In this document: piece by piece, positions 46,421 to 56,315 of the stretch
How positions within the stretch are numbered: the stretch's first letter is position 1
How the letters are laid out: each line of letters begins with the position of its first letter
Origin: Fibrobacterota bacterium
GTDB taxonomy: Bacteria; Fibrobacterota; Chitinivibrionia; Chitinivibrionales; FEN-1185
Reading direction: 5' to 3'
Assembly: GCA_003165595.1 (NCBI GenBank)
Contig: PLWQ01000040.1
Coordinates: 62,001-126,000 of the forward strand
Length of the DNA: 64,000 nt
Made by a program: the position numbers and the translations under genes
Notes under the pieces: generated by a model
The model's database searches: none
What the model was told of the DNA's origin: nothing
Seen by the model: the letters and a program-made list of their open reading frames with translations, nothing else

Positions 46421-49189
46421 ATGTCTGCTCCCGAAACCTCAAAAAACGTCCAGAAGTCCTTTGACAAAGGGAAGCTCAAGATTCATAATCTGCTTCCCTC
46501 GCTCGAACGCACGTATTTGCCCCTGGGCTCGGTTCTCGGCAAGTACCGCATTATCGAGGAGATCGACCGCGGGGGAATGGCGGTGGTGTACAAGGCCTTG
46601 CAGCTCGACCTGGACCGGGAAGTCGCGCTCAAGGTGCTGCCCGCCAACATCACCATAAACCGGCGGTTCGTGGACCGGTTCCTCTCCGAGGCCCACGCGG
46701 TTGCAAAGCTTACGCACCCCGGCATCGTCAACATCCACGAAGTCGCGGTGGAGAACAACGTCTACTATCTGGCAATGGACTATATCCCGGGCGTCAATCT
46801 CTACTACCACCTCAATTACCAGAAGCCCAAGCTCATCGAGGTGCTCGAAATTACGGCCAAGCTCGCCGACGCGCTCGCGTACGCGCACCGGCAGAAAATC
46901 GTGCACCGGGACCTTAAGCTCAACAACGTGATCATGAAGGATAATGTCACCCCCGTGCTCATTGACTTCGGGCTGGCAAAGGCGCTGGAGAGCGATGAGG
47001 GCACCATTACCAAGACGGGTGAGATCATGGGTTCGCCCGCCTACATGGCGCCCGAGCGCCTGTTCGGCACCGGATCCGATGCGCGCAGCGACATCTGCTC
47101 GCTGGGCATCATGCTGTACGAGATGTTGACATTCAAGAACCCCTACCTCGATCCGCGCAGCATCCACCAGACCACCATGAACGTGATAGAGGCCAATCCG
47201 ATACCGCCGCGCAAACTCGTGATGTGGCTGCCTCCGGAGATCGAGGCCATCACCCTCAAAGCCATGAACAAGGACCCGGCCAAGCGGTACCAGACCATGG
47301 AGGAGTTTGCCGAAGATATACGGCGATACCAACACGGCGAACCGGTGCTTGCCAATCCACCCTCGATATGGACAAAAGCGAAGCATTTCGCGCGCAGGCG
47401 CTGGCCGTTTCTTTCCATATTTCTTCTGCTCGCGGTGTTCGCGGGGATATTCGCGTACCTGGGATATGCTCAGTCGAAAAAGGAACGTCCCTATTGGCAA
47501 ATAATGTATCAGAAGCGATTCCTGGGCCTTTCCATCGGCGAGGAATGGTCGCAATATCCCGGCGTGTCGGACAAGAACGAAGGATGGTCTGTCAAGAACA
47601 ATGAACTGCTGTCTCCTTCGGGACCGTCGTTTGTCAGGCTCGACCGTCCCATCACGCGCGACGCGCGCGTGGAGTTCGACATCCGGAGCGTGGGGAGCGA
47701 TTTTTACAATGTAGGGTTTTTCCTGTACGGCAGCACGCCGGACTCGGGATACGGCTTTTACCTGTTCCGAGGTGCTTCGGCCGAGTGCGGCATCACCTTC
47801 CCCGGCAGCTCCCACCTGTTTTCCGACTACAACCCGCTGGAGCTGGTGCCGGCCAAGCGTTACCACGTAACAATCGAGCGCAAGGAGAACGTAATAACCT
47901 ACAAGCTCAACGACATGCTTGTGGGCAGGATCTGCGACTTTTTCCCGCCGGTCGGCGCCGATCACCAGGCCATGGGTTTTTTTGTGAATGGATCGCAATG
48001 CGCAATTGACAACATGAAAATGTACCGGTATGCCATTCCCATGATGCCAAGCCCCACCCTTATCGCCGACCGGTTCGCGGAGCGGGGCGCCGTGGAGACC
48101 GCCATCGAGGAGTACCGGGAACTGCTGATGGATTTCTCCACCCAATCGATTGCCCAGGACATCGTGCTGCGGATTGCGGAATGCTACATCCGGCTTGGAC
48201 GCTACGACAAGGCGACCGAGGCGCTTGAGAGCCCCCGGCTCAAGAAGAATAACGAAACCGCGCATTGCAGGGCGCTGTACCTTACGGGCGTCATGCGGGC
48301 GCGGCAGGGAAACTGGTCGTTGGCCGACAGCGCGTTCCTGGCGCTCGGAAACGCGGCCGGATCGAGCCCGCTGTTTCAGTCGGCCATGCTGGTGATGGCC
48401 AGGGAACTGCTCGACCTGGTGAACAAGGGCGACGGCGCTTCCGCGGAGCGCACCATCGTGATCCTCACGCAGAATTACCCGAAATACTCGCGTCTGCTGG
48501 GCAAACTCCATCTCGCCGTGATGGACCGGTACGTTGCGCAGGGTGCGGTCGATGCGGCCATCGAAACTGGACTCGCAATTATCAAGCTTCACGGCGACGA
48601 CGGCGACATCATGTCGATTGCAAAAGTAAAACTGAGCGAGCTGTATCTGGTAAAGAACAGAAAAGGGCAGGCCGTAGACCTGCTCAACCAGTGCATCGCT
48701 TCCTATGTGCCCACCCCGGGCCTGTGGCTGGCCTGGATGGATCTGGCCACAATTTACGAATGCGATGCGAACTACACCGATGCCTACACCACCTACCGCA
48801 AAGTCTACGAGGACTGTCCCAAGTCGCTGGTTGTCTCCTGGCTTGCCAGGATACGGATGGGGGAATTGGCCGACCGGGCGACGAGCGCGGAATCGTCCAA
48901 GGGAATATTCGAAGACGTGGTGAAGAGCCCGCACCCCTTTGTGGTGCCCCGCACCATTGCCCAGTACTACCGCGGCATCATCACGGGCGACGAACTCAGG
49001 GCTTTCTGGAACACGATGTACCCCGAGGACAAAGGGTATTTGTTCTGTTTCGTGAAGAAAGCGATTCTCGACCGGCAGTGGGACGCCGCACGCGAATACC
49101 TCGACGAGCTCGAAGAGTCTCTCCCGCAGACTTCCTGGCTGCTTGCCCAGGCCGCGGCGTTCCGTGGGATTGTTCACAAACACCAGTGA
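46421..49189 (+). CDS. Transmembrane Ser/Thr protein kinase with TPR-like tail
   Basis: A 922-aa Hanks-type kinase. Start at 46421 (MSAPETSKNVQKSF); a longer frame would translate the R2 element. The kinase domain spans 42-305: Gly loop IDRGGMAVVYKA, Lys71, HRDLKLNN (162-169), DFG (182-184) and GSPAYMAPE. All catalytic residues are present. A membrane helix is at 329-350. Residues 360-590 look like a LamG/concanavalin-type beta domain (DARVEFDIRSVGSDFYNVGFFLYG). Residues 595-915 are TPR-like helices. It probably senses an extracytoplasmic cue; target unknown. Confidence 0.9.
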   Translation: MSAPETSKNVQKSFDKGKLKIHNLLPSLERTYLPLGSVLGKYRIIEEIDRGGMAVVYKALQLDLDREVALKVLPANITINRRFVDRFLSEAHAVAKLTHPGIVNIHEVAVENNVYYLAMDYIPGVNLYYHLNYQKPKLIEVLEITAKLADALAYAHRQKIVHRDLKLNNVIMKDNVTPVLIDFGLAKALESDEGTITKTGEIMGSPAYMAPERLFGTGSDARSDICSLGIMLYEMLTFKNPYLDPRSIHQTTMNVIEANPIPPRKLVMWLPPEIEAITLKAMNKDPAKRYQTMEEFAEDIRRYQHGEPVLANPPSIWTKAKHFARRRWPFLSIFLLLAVFAGIFAYLGYAQSKKERPYWQIMYQKRFLGLSIGEEWSQYPGVSDKNEGWSVKNNELLSPSGPSFVRLDRPITRDARVEFDIRSVGSDFYNVGFFLYGSTPDSGYGFYLFRGASAECGITFPGSSHLFSDYNPLELVPAKRYHVTIERKENVITYKLNDMLVGRICDFFPPVGADHQAMGFFVNGSQCAIDNMKMYRYAIPMMPSPTLIADRFAERGAVETAIEEYRELLMDFSTQSIAQDIVLRIAECYIRLGRYDKATEALESPRLKKNNETAHCRALYLTGVMRARQGNWSLADSAFLALGNAAGSSPLFQSAMLVMARELLDLVNKGDGASAERTIVILTQNYPKYSRLLGKLHLAVMDRYVAQGAVDAAIETGLAIIKLHGDDGDIMSIAKVKLSELYLVKNRKGQAVDLLNQCIASYVPTPGLWLAWMDLATIYECDANYTDAYTTYRKVYEDCPKSLVVSWLARIRMGELADRATSAESSKGIFEDVVKSPHPFVVPRTIAQYYRGIITGDELRAFWNTMYPEDKGYLFCFVKKAILDRQWDAAREYLDELEESLPQTSWLLAQAAAFRGIVHKHQ

Positions 49190-49207
49190 AGGATTTTTAT
49201 AGAAAAT

Positions 49208-49286
49208 TGCGGCGGTCCGGCACCGAGGCCTTTTGGCCGAGCCTAGAGGGAGAACCGCCGCCACGCAGCGGCGGAGCGCCCACATC
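49208..49286 (+). repeat. Element R1, copy 2 (short form)
   Basis: Plus strand, 18 nt after the kinase stop. It carries GGCGGTCCGGCACCGAGGCC, TTTT, GGCCGAG and GAGGGAG as in copy 1, then an ACCGCCGC/GCGGCGG stem with ACGCA inside, and the GCGCCCA end. The 5' part of copy 1 is missing. It could double as a transcription barrier. Confidence 0.65.
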
Positions 49287-49395
49287 TTTGCATCCCTTTC
49301 TTCCTTCATAGGGTTTCTCATTAATAACTTGCACCTCAAAATCGTATTTGCTTATTTTATACCTCTCTCATAAACCATAAACCCATTTCAGGACA

Positions 49396-50262
49396 ATGTT
49401 TCGCGATCTTATTTCAGGCAAGAAATATGTAGACCTGCACATTCACACGAAATTTTCAGACGGCACGCATCCCGTAGAAGAGATTGTAGCGTTGGCTTCG
49501 GCGAAAAAGCTGAAGGCCATTTCGATTACCGACCACGACTGTATCGATGCGTACCCGACAGCCCAGGACCTTGGCGCCGCAAGCGGCATAGAGGTCATCC
49601 CGGGCGTGGAACTTTCGAGTGAAATAGCCGGGGTCGATATCCATATCCTTGGATATTTCTTGGACATTCGCAATCCGCAGCTTATTGCCAAGCTCGCCGA
49701 ATTGAAGAAAGCCCGCTTCGCCCGCGCGGAGAAGATCGTGGAAAATCTGAACCGCCAGGGCATCGATCTCCGCTTTGAAACAGTGCTTAACATTGCGGGA
49801 AACGCCTCCATAGGTCGGCCGCATATCGCGGCCGCGCTTTTGAAGGAAGAACTCGTGTATTCCTTCCGTGAGGCGTTCGACAAGCTCATCGGCTACGATT
49901 CGCCCGCCTATGTTGAGAAGCTGAATATGCAGCCCCAGGAAGTCTTCCAGCTCATCCTCAATGCCGGAGGCATCCCGGTGCTCGCGCACCCGGGAGTGAC
50001 CAAGGTTGACGAACGCATACAGCAGTTCATCCGCGAAGGCCTCCAGGGTATTGAGGTGTTTCACTCGGAGCACGGCGATGCCGCGGAGCGCTTCTACCTC
50101 CAGTTCTGTCGCAAGAACGGCCTGGCCTACACCGGCGGCTCGGATTTTCACAACGGCAACCAGAGCAAATCGGAGATCGGCGTTCCCAAGGTGCCGTACA
50201 GCGCCGTGGAAAGCCTTAAAGACAAACTCGCCACCCTTGTCTCCCGCGTCGCAACCGCATGA
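49396..50262 (+). CDS. PHP-domain phosphoesterase (RNase AM/YciV type)
   Basis: A 288-aa PHP metal-dependent phosphoesterase. Metal-binding motifs are in order: [12 protein letters not shown] (13-24), [31 protein letters not shown] and GSDFHN. This set is that of YciV/TrpH-type proteins, which degrade short RNA or nucleotide 3',5'-bisphosphates. It overlaps the next gene by 4 nt, placing it in a unit with manC-like and lpxB genes, though its function is not tied to sugars. Confidence 0.88.
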   Translation: MFRDLISGKKYVDLHIHTKFSDGTHPVEEIVALASAKKLKAISITDHDCIDAYPTAQDLGAASGIEVIPGVELSSEIAGVDIHILGYFLDIRNPQLIAKLAELKKARFARAEKIVENLNRQGIDLRFETVLNIAGNASIGRPHIAAALLKEELVYSFREAFDKLIGYDSPAYVEKLNMQPQEVFQLILNAGGIPVLAHPGVTKVDERIQQFIREGLQGIEVFHSEHGDAAERFYLQFCRKNGLAYTGGSDFHNGNQSKSEIGVPKVPYSAVESLKDKLATLVSRVATA

Positions 50263-51335
50263 AAACCGTACCCCTTATTCTTGCCGGCGGCAAAGGCGAA
50301 CGGTTCTGGCCGCTTTCCCGTTCGTCGCGGCCCAAGCAGCTCCATTCCCTGTTCGGGAAGAAAACGATGATCGAGGAGACCGTTGCGCGCGCGCGGGCGG
50401 CCTCGGGCAAAGAGACGCCCCTGGTCATCACGGGCGCCGATTGCGCGGCAGGGATCAGGAAAGCGCTGGCCGGAAGCGGTGCCTACCATTGCATTGTGGA
50501 GCCGGCTGGGAAGAACACGGCTCCCGCGATCGCGCTCGCGGCTGCCTGGATTCAGAAACGCCATGGCGACGCCGTGATGCTTGTCGCCTCGGCGGACCAT
50601 GCCATCGCGCCGCTTGATAAATACGTAAGTGCCGTGCGCGCCGCGGTTGCGGTTGCGCGCGATACTGATTCCCTCGTGGTTTTCGGCATCGGACCCACGC
50701 GCCCCGAAACAGGGTATGGCTACATCCATGTGGGGAAGCAGATTTCCCGTACCGAGGACATTCGCTGCTTTGCGGTGAAACGGTTCGTGGAAAAGCCGAC
50801 CCTGGCCCGCGCTCGCATGTACGCTTCGTCGAGGACCTATCTGTGGAACAGCGGCATGTTCGTATGGAAGACGTCGGTGATTCTTGAAGAATTCAAGCGC
50901 AGCATGCCGGCGCTGTACCGGCTTACCCTGAGGGCTACCCGCGACGGATTTACAAAACGCGCCATCGACTCCTTCTACAGCGCCTGCGAAAGCCAGTCCA
51001 TAGACTACGGGATCATGGAGAATGCCGCCCGCATCGTTGCGGTGCGCGGGACTTTTTTCTGGGACGACATCGGGTCGTGGGAGGCGATGAGCCGGATTCA
51101 CACGGCAAACAAGCGCGGCACCGTTGCGTATGGTGAGGGCGTGTTCGAAAGCGATTGCGAAAAGGCAATTGTGTATAACGCGTCGCAGAGCGCGGTGGCC
51201 GCCATCGGGCTCAAGGACACCGCGATCGTGGTGACGCCGGACGCTGTTCTGGCGATTGCCCGGCCTTTGTTGCCTCATATCAAGAAGTACCTCTCCATGA
51301 TCAAGGAACGCGGGTTTCCGCAGACGCTTTTCTAG
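50259..51335 (+). CDS. manC: Mannose-1-phosphate guanylyltransferase
   Basis: A 358-aa nucleotidyltransferase making GDP-mannose from mannose-1-phosphate and GTP. The signature [22 protein letters not shown] is at residues 6-27. Other family motifs are [42 protein letters not shown] and WNSGMFVWK. Length matches the single-domain form without the isomerase half. GDP-mannose would feed surface polysaccharide. It starts within the end of the PHP gene. Confidence 0.94.
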   Translation: MKTVPLILAGGKGERFWPLSRSSRPKQLHSLFGKKTMIEETVARARAASGKETPLVITGADCAAGIRKALAGSGAYHCIVEPAGKNTAPAIALAAAWIQKRHGDAVMLVASADHAIAPLDKYVSAVRAAVAVARDTDSLVVFGIGPTRPETGYGYIHVGKQISRTEDIRCFAVKRFVEKPTLARARMYASSRTYLWNSGMFVWKTSVILEEFKRSMPALYRLTLRATRDGFTKRAIDSFYSACESQSIDYGIMENAARIVAVRGTFFWDDIGSWEAMSRIHTANKRGTVAYGEGVFESDCEKAIVYNASQSAVAAIGLKDTAIVVTPDAVLAIARPLLPHIKKYLSMIKERGFPQTLF

Positions 51336-51371
51336 CGGCATGCGAACAATACCGGCGCCACGGCAGCACCC

Positions 51372-52577
51372 ATGAACACAAACGAAGTATCCGTGATGTT
51401 CGTCGCGGGGGATCCCTCGGGCGACCAGCACGCCGCGGCCGTGATCCGGCGGCTGCGCGACATGCTGCCGCAGGTCCGGACCCTCGGGATCGGCGGGCCG
51501 TCCATGAAGGAGGAGGGCTTTGACCAACTCATGCCGTTTGAGCCGTTCAACCGGATGGGCTTTGCGGAGATCGTCGCGCACCTGCCCTTTTTTCTCAACG
51601 CGAAATTCCGCCTTGTCAAAGAACTTTCGTCAAGAAGGCCCGGCGCGCTCGTTTGCGTCGATTATCCCGGGTTCAACATTCCGCTCATGAAGGCGGCCCA
51701 CGGCCTGGGCATCCCGGTTGTCTGGTACATTGTCCCGCAGGTGTGGGCGTGGAAGAGAAAGCGCGCCGCCGTTCTCGGGGCCAACGCAACGCATATCGCC
51801 GTGGTGTTTCCCTTTGAGGAGGAATATTTCCGGAGGTATGCCTCGCCCGTATCTTTTGTGGGACACCCGCTTGTGGAGCTGCTCGACGCAATACGTCCGG
51901 CCCCGGGCGCGGTTTTGCGGAGGCATCCCAACAGCGCGGCGCTGGTGAGGCTGGCGCTCGTGCCGGGAAGCAGACGCCAGGAAATCGTCCGGATGCTGCC
52001 GCCGATGATAGACGCGGCGCTGGTGCTCAAGCGGCGCTACCCCGCGCTTGCCGTGACCGTGTCGACGTGCCGGGGGCTCGAAAGCGACCTGTTCGCCGGA
52101 AGCGTGGCCCGATTCGAAGCCGCGTTTCCGGGCGCGTTGCATACGAGCGACGAGCCGCTGTTCAACCTTGTTTCCAAATGCGACTGCGCCATCGTCACCT
52201 CCGGCACGGCAACCCTGCAGACCGCGCTTGCCGGTGTGCCGCTGGTGGTGGCCTACCGCACATCGCCTCTCACGTTTTCGTTGATGAAGAGCATGGTGCG
52301 ACTTCCCTACATAGGATTGCCCAACATCGTGGCGGGAAGGCCTATCGTGCCCGAATGCATCCAGAACGGTGTCTCCGGCGAGCGTCTGGCGCAGGAGACG
52401 GCCCGGTTTCTTGAATCGAAAGATTTGTACGAGTCCACGAACCGCGCGCTTGTTGCGTTGCGCGGCAAACTCGGCGAAAAGAAACCGTCGCAGGAAGTGG
52501 CCGCGATCATCCGCGACATCGTGGCGGTCAAAGAAGAAAACTCACCACAGAGACACAGAGAACACAGAGAATGTTAG
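51372..52577 (+). CDS. lpxB: Lipid-A-disaccharide synthase
   Basis: A 401-aa GT19 enzyme that joins UDP-2,3-diacylglucosamine and lipid X into the lipid A disaccharide. Family motifs: MFVAGDPSGDQHAA, LGIGGPSMKEEGF, GFAEIVAHLPFF, YPGFNIPLMKAA, YIVPQVWAWKRKR, FPFEEEYFRRY, FVGHPLVE and TSGTATLQTALAGVPLVVAYR. It shows that the cell makes lipid A. The last residues (SPQRHREHREC) are encoded by a simple ACACAGAGA-type repeat and are unlikely to matter. It overlaps the DUF362 gene by 7 nt. Confidence 0.96.
   Translation: MNTNEVSVMFVAGDPSGDQHAAAVIRRLRDMLPQVRTLGIGGPSMKEEGFDQLMPFEPFNRMGFAEIVAHLPFFLNAKFRLVKELSSRRPGALVCVDYPGFNIPLMKAAHGLGIPVVWYIVPQVWAWKRKRAAVLGANATHIAVVFPFEEEYFRRYASPVSFVGHPLVELLDAIRPAPGAVLRRHPNSAALVRLALVPGSRRQEIVRMLPPMIDAALVLKRRYPALAVTVSTCRGLESDLFAGSVARFEAAFPGALHTSDEPLFNLVSKCDCAIVTSGTATLQTALAGVPLVVAYRTSPLTFSLMKSMVRLPYIGLPNIVAGRPIVPECIQNGVSGERLAQETARFLESKDLYESTNRALVALRGKLGEKKPSQEVAAIIRDIVAVKEENSPQRHREHREC
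52543..52571 (+). repeat. Short CACAGAG tandem repeat at the lpxB 3' end
   Basis: CACCACAGAGACACAGAG followed by AACACAGAGAA, three degenerate units. It encodes the last lpxB residues and ends at the ATG of the DUF362 gene, so that gene has no clear ribosome site. Confidence 0.7.
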
Positions 52578-53818
52578 AGGAGAGGCCCGCATCACGCCGA
52601 TCCACGGTTGCTGTTGTCAAATGCAATTCCTACGACCGCGATGAAGTGCTTGCCGCGGTGCGGCGGGGCACAAACCTTATTGGCGGAATCCGCAGCTTCG
52701 CAAAATCCGGCGAAACAATTCTCGTGAAGCCCAATGTGCTTTTGGGTGCAAACCCCGACAAATGCGTCAGCACGCATCCTTCGGTTTTCCGGGCGGTGTG
52801 CATCTGCCTCAAGGAATACGGCTGCAACCTGACCTATGGCGACTCGCCTGCTCTCTACGACGGCTGGGGCAGGAGCGAGCCAGCCTTGCGCAAGTCGGGA
52901 CTTGCAGCCGTTGCCGAGGAACTGGGTGTTTCGTGCGCCGACTTCGCCAGCGGCGCCCCGGTGAAGAACTCCGGCGCCGTTTCGCACCGGTTGTTCATGA
53001 TCGCCGATGGAGTCCGCAAAGCAGACGGCGTGGTGAGCGTGCCCAAACTCAAGACCCACGGCCTCACGCGGATGACGGGCGCACTCAAGAACCAATACGG
53101 GTGCGTGCCGGGAACGCACAAAGGCCAGTACCACGCGCGCGTGCCCAACGTTCACGATTTTTCGAGGCTTCTTGCCGATATAACCGCGTTTGTAAAGCCA
53201 CGGCTGTATGTGATGGATGCGGTGATGGCAATGGAAGGCAACGGGCCCATGAACGGCGACCCCCGGAAGGTTGGCGTGCTGCTCGTGTCGGCCGATCCGG
53301 TCGCGCTCGACGCCACGGCCTGCCGTCTCATCAATCTCGACCCGAGCTTCGTTCCGGTTTTGCAACCCGGAGAAGACGCGGGACTGGGAACCTGGGACGC
53401 GCGCCGCATCGACATCGCGGGCGACGCCGTAGAACAGTTTGTGGTGCGCGACTTCCGCGTTATCCGGTCCGCTCCGCTATCGTTGCCCGATCACGGGGTA
53501 ACGCGATTTATCCGCAACGCCGTGGTCACCCGGCCGGTAATCTCGCGGAGTGCCTGTACGCGGTGCGGCGCCTGCATCCGCGCCTGCCCGGTGGCTCTCA
53601 AGGCGATCGGGTGGGGCGCCGCTGAGAACTCCCGCCCGCCCCTTTACAACTACGGCAGATGCATCCGGTGTTTCTGCTGCCACGAAATATGCCCGAGCGG
53701 GGCGATTACGGTGGCGACGCCGATGCTCGGCAGGCTGCTGCCGTTCCTCTCATATTTTTCGCTGGTGTTTTCGAACATGCGGGCGAAGCGGTGGGTGAGG
53801 CGGGGAAAACGAGGGTAA
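52571..53818 (+). CDS. DUF362 protein with two 4Fe-4S clusters
   Basis: A 415-aa iron-sulfur protein. The DUF362 domain spans about 12-310 (ILVKPNVLLGANPDKCVSTHP, VVSVPKLKTHGLTRMTGALKNQYG, DAVMAMEGNGPMNGDPRKVG). Two ferredoxin motifs follow: CTRCGACIRACP and CIRCFCCHEICP (residues about 330-380). The family is common in anaerobes with unknown reaction. The start codon lies in the CACAGAG repeat and overlaps lpxB by 7 nt; a downstream start near VAVVKCN is possible. Confidence 0.88.
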   Translation: MLEERPASRRSTVAVVKCNSYDRDEVLAAVRRGTNLIGGIRSFAKSGETILVKPNVLLGANPDKCVSTHPSVFRAVCICLKEYGCNLTYGDSPALYDGWGRSEPALRKSGLAAVAEELGVSCADFASGAPVKNSGAVSHRLFMIADGVRKADGVVSVPKLKTHGLTRMTGALKNQYGCVPGTHKGQYHARVPNVHDFSRLLADITAFVKPRLYVMDAVMAMEGNGPMNGDPRKVGVLLVSADPVALDATACRLINLDPSFVPVLQPGEDAGLGTWDARRIDIAGDAVEQFVVRDFRVIRSAPLSLPDHGVTRFIRNAVVTRPVISRSACTRCGACIRACPVALKAIGWGAAENSRPPLYNYGRCIRCFCCHEICPSGAITVATPMLGRLLPFLSYFSLVFSNMRAKRWVRRGKRG

Positions 53819-53867
53819 CGAACCGCAAGACGTTTCAGATGAACTGATTCTTCGACTTCTCAACTCT

Positions 53868-54818
53868 TTAACTTCTCTCCGGCACCAGCTGATGCACGAG
53901 CCCGGCAACCGAATCCGGCGTGATTTTGGCGAGGCATTCCAGATGGCGGTGTTTGCAGGTTCGTTTGAAACAGGGCGAGCAGCCCATCTTTACGTGTGCG
54001 ATCTTTACCCTGCCCCCGAGCGGGCGCGTCCACGCCGGCGACGTCGATCCGAATATGCCCACCACCGGCGCACCCACGTACCCGGCAAGGTGCATGAGCC
54101 CGGAATCGTTGGCAACCACGACCTTCGCGCTTGAGATGATCCGGGCCGCTTCCGCCAGCGACGTCTCGCCGCACAGATTTATCACCCGGTCGGGAGCGAC
54201 CGTCTCGATGGGTTCGGCGGCATCGGCGTCGCCGCCGTCTCCCAGCACCACGATTTCCTTTTCGACAAGCAGCTCGGCGAGTTTGGGAAACCCCTTCCAT
54301 CGTTTCGCGGGGCCGTATTTCGACCCGGGACAGAACACAACGCGGCCGGCGTGAGTCTCCGGTTTGTCTAATTTGACGCCCTGCCAGTATTCGGGCGGGA
54401 CAAAATCGGTTTCGAGCACCATGGCATATTCGTAGGTGAGATGACGCGAGGCGTCGCGCAGGGTGCGCGGCAGGGCCTGCGTGAGCAGGGAAGCCCGGCC
54501 GTCACTCGCGATGCCGCGCCGTTTCCGGATTCTTGTCAAAAAAGAAAAGAGCCCCGAGGAAAACGACGGCGGCAAAACGTAGAGGGTTTCAAAGCGCTCT
54601 TTATTGACTTTTGAAAGCGTTTCCCGGTACTCGCCCCACGTCTTTCGCGTGAACGGAATAACGGGGAGACCGCTTAATCGTCCGCACAGGTCCGCAAGCG
54701 GGGGATGCACCAGAAGCGCAACCTCGGCGTTCTGCATCGTGATCTTGCGGTGGATCACCGACAAAGCAAGCACGCAGTCGCCCAGCCAATTCGGCATGAT
54801 GATAAGTTCTTTTGCCAT
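53868..54818 (-). CDS. waaF: ADP-heptose--LPS heptosyltransferase II-like
   Basis: A 316-aa GT9 enzyme. It starts MAKELIIMPNWLGDCVLALSV, the WaaF-type acceptor region with the GD motif. The donor site is intact: VFCPGSKYGPAKRWKGFPKLAELL, then VVANDSGLMHLAGYVGAPVVGIFGST. The C-terminal MGCSPCFKRTCKHRHLECLAKITPD is the typical cysteine-bearing end. It should add heptose to LPS inner core. By contrast, the GT9-like protein at 29565 lacks this donor motif. Confidence 0.9.
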   Translation of the reverse strand: MAKELIIMPNWLGDCVLALSVIHRKITMQNAEVALLVHPPLADLCGRLSGLPVIPFTRKTWGEYRETLSKVNKERFETLYVLPPSFSSGLFSFLTRIRKRRGIASDGRASLLTQALPRTLRDASRHLTYEYAMVLETDFVPPEYWQGVKLDKPETHAGRVVFCPGSKYGPAKRWKGFPKLAELLVEKEIVVLGDGGDADAAEPIETVAPDRVINLCGETSLAEAARIISSAKVVVANDSGLMHLAGYVGAPVVGIFGSTSPAWTRPLGGRVKIAHVKMGCSPCFKRTCKHRHLECLAKITPDSVAGLVHQLVPERS

Positions 54819-54914
54819 CCCATCCCCCGGCGCCGCAGCGTCAGCCGATAATATATATCACAGGGGATTGCGGGCAAAGCGCGCGCCGCCGCCCTGCGGA
54901 CGGCGCGCGACGTC

Positions 54915-56315
54915 TCAGGGGCGCGCGGTGCCCTTGAGGTACGACAGGTACTGCTTGTTCTCCTTTGTCCATTGACGAAGAAGGCCCTTGCCCACGAACC
55001 GGATAAACGAGGGGTAGAACGACCGTATGTGCGCATTGCGGTACAGGTTCTGCACTGAGGCGACCGCCCCGTGCACGGTAGCGTTGAGAGCGCTGTTTAT
55101 CGCGTTTGTATAAGAGTAGAAGTCGCCGAAGCATTCGATCATGCCACGCTGCAGTTCGTTGGCGGTCATCTGCTTCGGCGCAAAAGTCACGTGCATGCCG
55201 TCATAATAGTTCCAGTTCTTGTGCAGCAGCCTGCCTTCGGTGTCGAGTCTTGTATAGACCTCGGTTCCGGGAAGCGGCGTGAGAACCGAATATTGAACGT
55301 AGTCGAGGTCGCTTTCCTTTGAGAACTCGGCCGTAGTCTTGAACATGTCCTTGGTGTCGGCGTCGCTACCGAGGATGAACATGCCGTGCACCATGATATT
55401 ATTTTCGCGGAAGACCTTTATTGATCGCTTGATATCATCTACGGTTTGCCGTTTGTTCATATCCTTGAGTGTTTGCGGGTTTATCGATTCGAACCCCACG
55501 TACACCACCTTGCACCCCGCCTGCTTCATCTTCTTCACGAATTCGGGCTGCTGTGTCACGTTGGTGCGAACCTGCGCGGTCCATTTTCGTTGGAATCCGT
55601 TTTTGATCATGAGGTCGAGAATCTCGTTCGAGCGTTCCAGGTCGACGCAGAAATTATCGTCCACAAAGAACACGGTGCCCTTGGCCTGGCGCGATATTTC
55701 GCTCCACACCCGGGAAGGGCTCTGTGAGCGGTAGTCTCGTCCGAACATCTTGGTTACCGAGCAGAAATTGCAGTCGAAGGGGCACCCGCGCGAGGTCATC
55801 ACCGGCTTGAGCCCCCGTTTTCCCCATCCTCGGATAAGGGAAAAATCGGGAAAAGGGAGCGAGTCGAGGTTCTCGAGCCGCTGGCCCCTCACGAGAGGCT
55901 CCTTAATGTTGCCTTCCACTAAGTCAAGAAACAGCGTCTCGGCCTCTCCCACAACCACCTGGTCGAAGTGCTCGCTCACGTCTGCCGGTAGCATGCTCGC
56001 ATGGATGCCGCCCACCATAGAGCGAGACGGCTTGTGGAGCGATGCGCGCGTGTTCCGGTACAACGCCGATATTTCCTTGCCCCGTTCGATGGTTGCCGTG
56101 ATGCAACTCACGCATAAGAGATCTACGTCGGCGAGTTCGGCCGCGGAGATGGGCCTTCCAAGGATATTCTCGTTGAGAATCGACACATCGTAGCCGGCGG
56201 CCTTTGCGATGGCGGCGAGATACATGGGCCCAAGCAGGGGGATCGACATAAACTGGGAGAAGATGTTCGCAATCGCCCCGACTGGTTCCACGAAAAGAAT
56301 GGTTTTTGGTTTCAT
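54915..56315 (-). CDS. B12-binding radical SAM protein
   Basis: A 466-aa class B radical SAM enzyme. The N-terminal 130 residues form a cobalamin-binding-like Rossmann domain (IPLLGPMYLAAIAKAAGYDVSILNE). The cluster motif is C178-x3-C182-x2-C185 (CPFDCNFC) within MTSRGCPFDCNFCSVTKMFG. The SPASM-like end is missing, but VYVGFESINPQTLKDMNK, GMFILGSDADT and LTPLPGTEVY match hopanoid/BchE-type members. The substrate is unknown. A predicted membrane protein overlaps its start by 4 nt, so the two may work together. Confidence 0.88.
   Translation of the reverse strand: MKPKTILFVEPVGAIANIFSQFMSIPLLGPMYLAAIAKAAGYDVSILNENILGRPISAAELADVDLLCVSCITATIERGKEISALYRNTRASLHKPSRSMVGGIHASMLPADVSEHFDQVVVGEAETLFLDLVEGNIKEPLVRGQRLENLDSLPFPDFSLIRGWGKRGLKPVMTSRGCPFDCNFCSVTKMFGRDYRSQSPSRVWSEISRQAKGTVFFVDDNFCVDLERSNEILDLMIKNGFQRKWTAQVRTNVTQQPEFVKKMKQAGCKVVYVGFESINPQTLKDMNKRQTVDDIKRSIKVFRENNIMVHGMFILGSDADTKDMFKTTAEFSKESDLDYVQYSVLTPLPGTEVYTRLDTEGRLLHKNWNYYDGMHVTFAPKQMTANELQRGMIECFGDFYSYTNAINSALNATVHGAVASVQNLYRNAHIRSFYPSFIRFVGKGLLRQWTKENKQYLSYLKGTARP

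Noticed and set aside
46439-49339. Very long open frame antisense to the Ser/Thr kinase gene
   Set aside because: It is the mirror of a high-GC gene, has no recognisable domains and starts inside the R1 repeat. The plus-strand frame has full kinase motifs.
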